Shown here piece by piece: positions 6,416 to 6,494 of a stretch of DNA of 6,494 bases; position 1 is the first letter of the stretch, and each line of letters starts with the position of its first letter. Under the pieces are notes generated by a model that saw only the letters and a list, made by a program, of their open reading frames with translations, ran no database searches and had not been told where the DNA came from. This stretch comes from Pseudomonadota bacterium (GTDB taxonomy: Bacteria > Pseudomonadota > Gammaproteobacteria > SZUA-229): positions 1-6,494 of the forward strand of contig JAUPMA010000271.1 in the NCBI GenBank assembly GCA_030836935.1, given 5' to 3'. A program made the translations under genes and the position numbers.

Positions 6416-6427
6416 CTTTATATAAAG
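6416..6427. promoter_or_regulatory. 12-bp A/T-rich palindrome before the right-edge gene
   Basis: CTTTATATAAAG is a perfect palindrome ending 9 bases before the ATG at 6437. It could contain a -10-like TATA element or mask the ribosome site, but A/T-rich palindromes are common. A TTGACG (6342-6347) upstream is 21 bases from TATAAA (6369-6374), too far for a normal sigma-70 pair, so no promoter is firmly placed. Confidence 0.25.
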
Positions 6428-6436
6428 TATTTAATT

Positions 6437-6494
6437 ATGACTGATTCAAAAATCAAACCAGACCAGGCCACGCTGGAAGCATCCGATGACGCCA
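6437..6494 (+). CDS. Start of a gene running off the right edge (unknown)
   Basis: Nineteen codons are visible from the ATG at 6437, beginning MTDSKIKPDQ and then an acidic stretch. No strong Shine-Dalgarno precedes it; AAAG at 6424-6427 is the nearest purine run. The N-terminus is hydrophilic and charged, so it is not a signal peptide, and a cytoplasmic protein is likely. Too little is visible to name a family. It is separated by 166 bases and a hairpin from the preceding gene and may be its own transcript. Confidence 0.55.
   Translation, partial: MTDSKIKPDQATLEASDDA

Overview
The window looks like chromosomal DNA of a Gram-negative proteobacterium. The evidence is a Sec-exported periplasmic binding protein, a lipobox lipoprotein and inner-membrane transporter subunits, in moderate-GC DNA that I judge by eye to be a little under 50% GC. 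Gamma- or betaproteobacteria are the best guess, but the sequence contains no rRNA or taxonomic marker. I saw no tRNA, rRNA, insertion sequence, CRISPR array or phage gene.

Layout. The left four fifths is read on the minus strand. From the divergent intergenic region at 5369-5589 it runs leftwards through tatT (lipoprotein, TAtT/TPR family), dctP (TRAP periplasmic binding protein), dctQ (small permease) and dctM (large permease). Every junction overlaps by 4-10 bases, so this is one tightly coupled operon. It encodes a complete TPR-protein-associated TRAP transporter (TPAT), the type known from Treponema pallidum Tp0956/Tp0957. An 80-residue protein of unknown family follows 53 bases after dctM. 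After a 161-base gap comes a long protein that runs off the left edge. It has the architecture of an M48-type membrane peptidase with a C-terminal helical/TPR-like part, but all the expected zinc ligands appear to be missing.

On the plus strand, a 226-residue helical protein of unknown family is read divergently from tatT. It is preceded by a putative extended -10 promoter, a 14-base perfect palindrome and a possible 41-codon leader ORF whose stop overlaps its start. A perfect 7-bp hairpin and two further symmetric elements lie between it and the first 19 codons of a gene that continues past the right edge.

How it works together. TatT and DctP would act in the periplasm, with TatT anchored to a membrane. 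They would pass an unidentified, possibly hydrophobic, ligand to the DctQ/DctM ion-coupled importer in the inner membrane. The roles of the 80-residue protein, the inactive M48-like protein and the divergent 226-residue protein are not known; their link to the transporter rests only on position.
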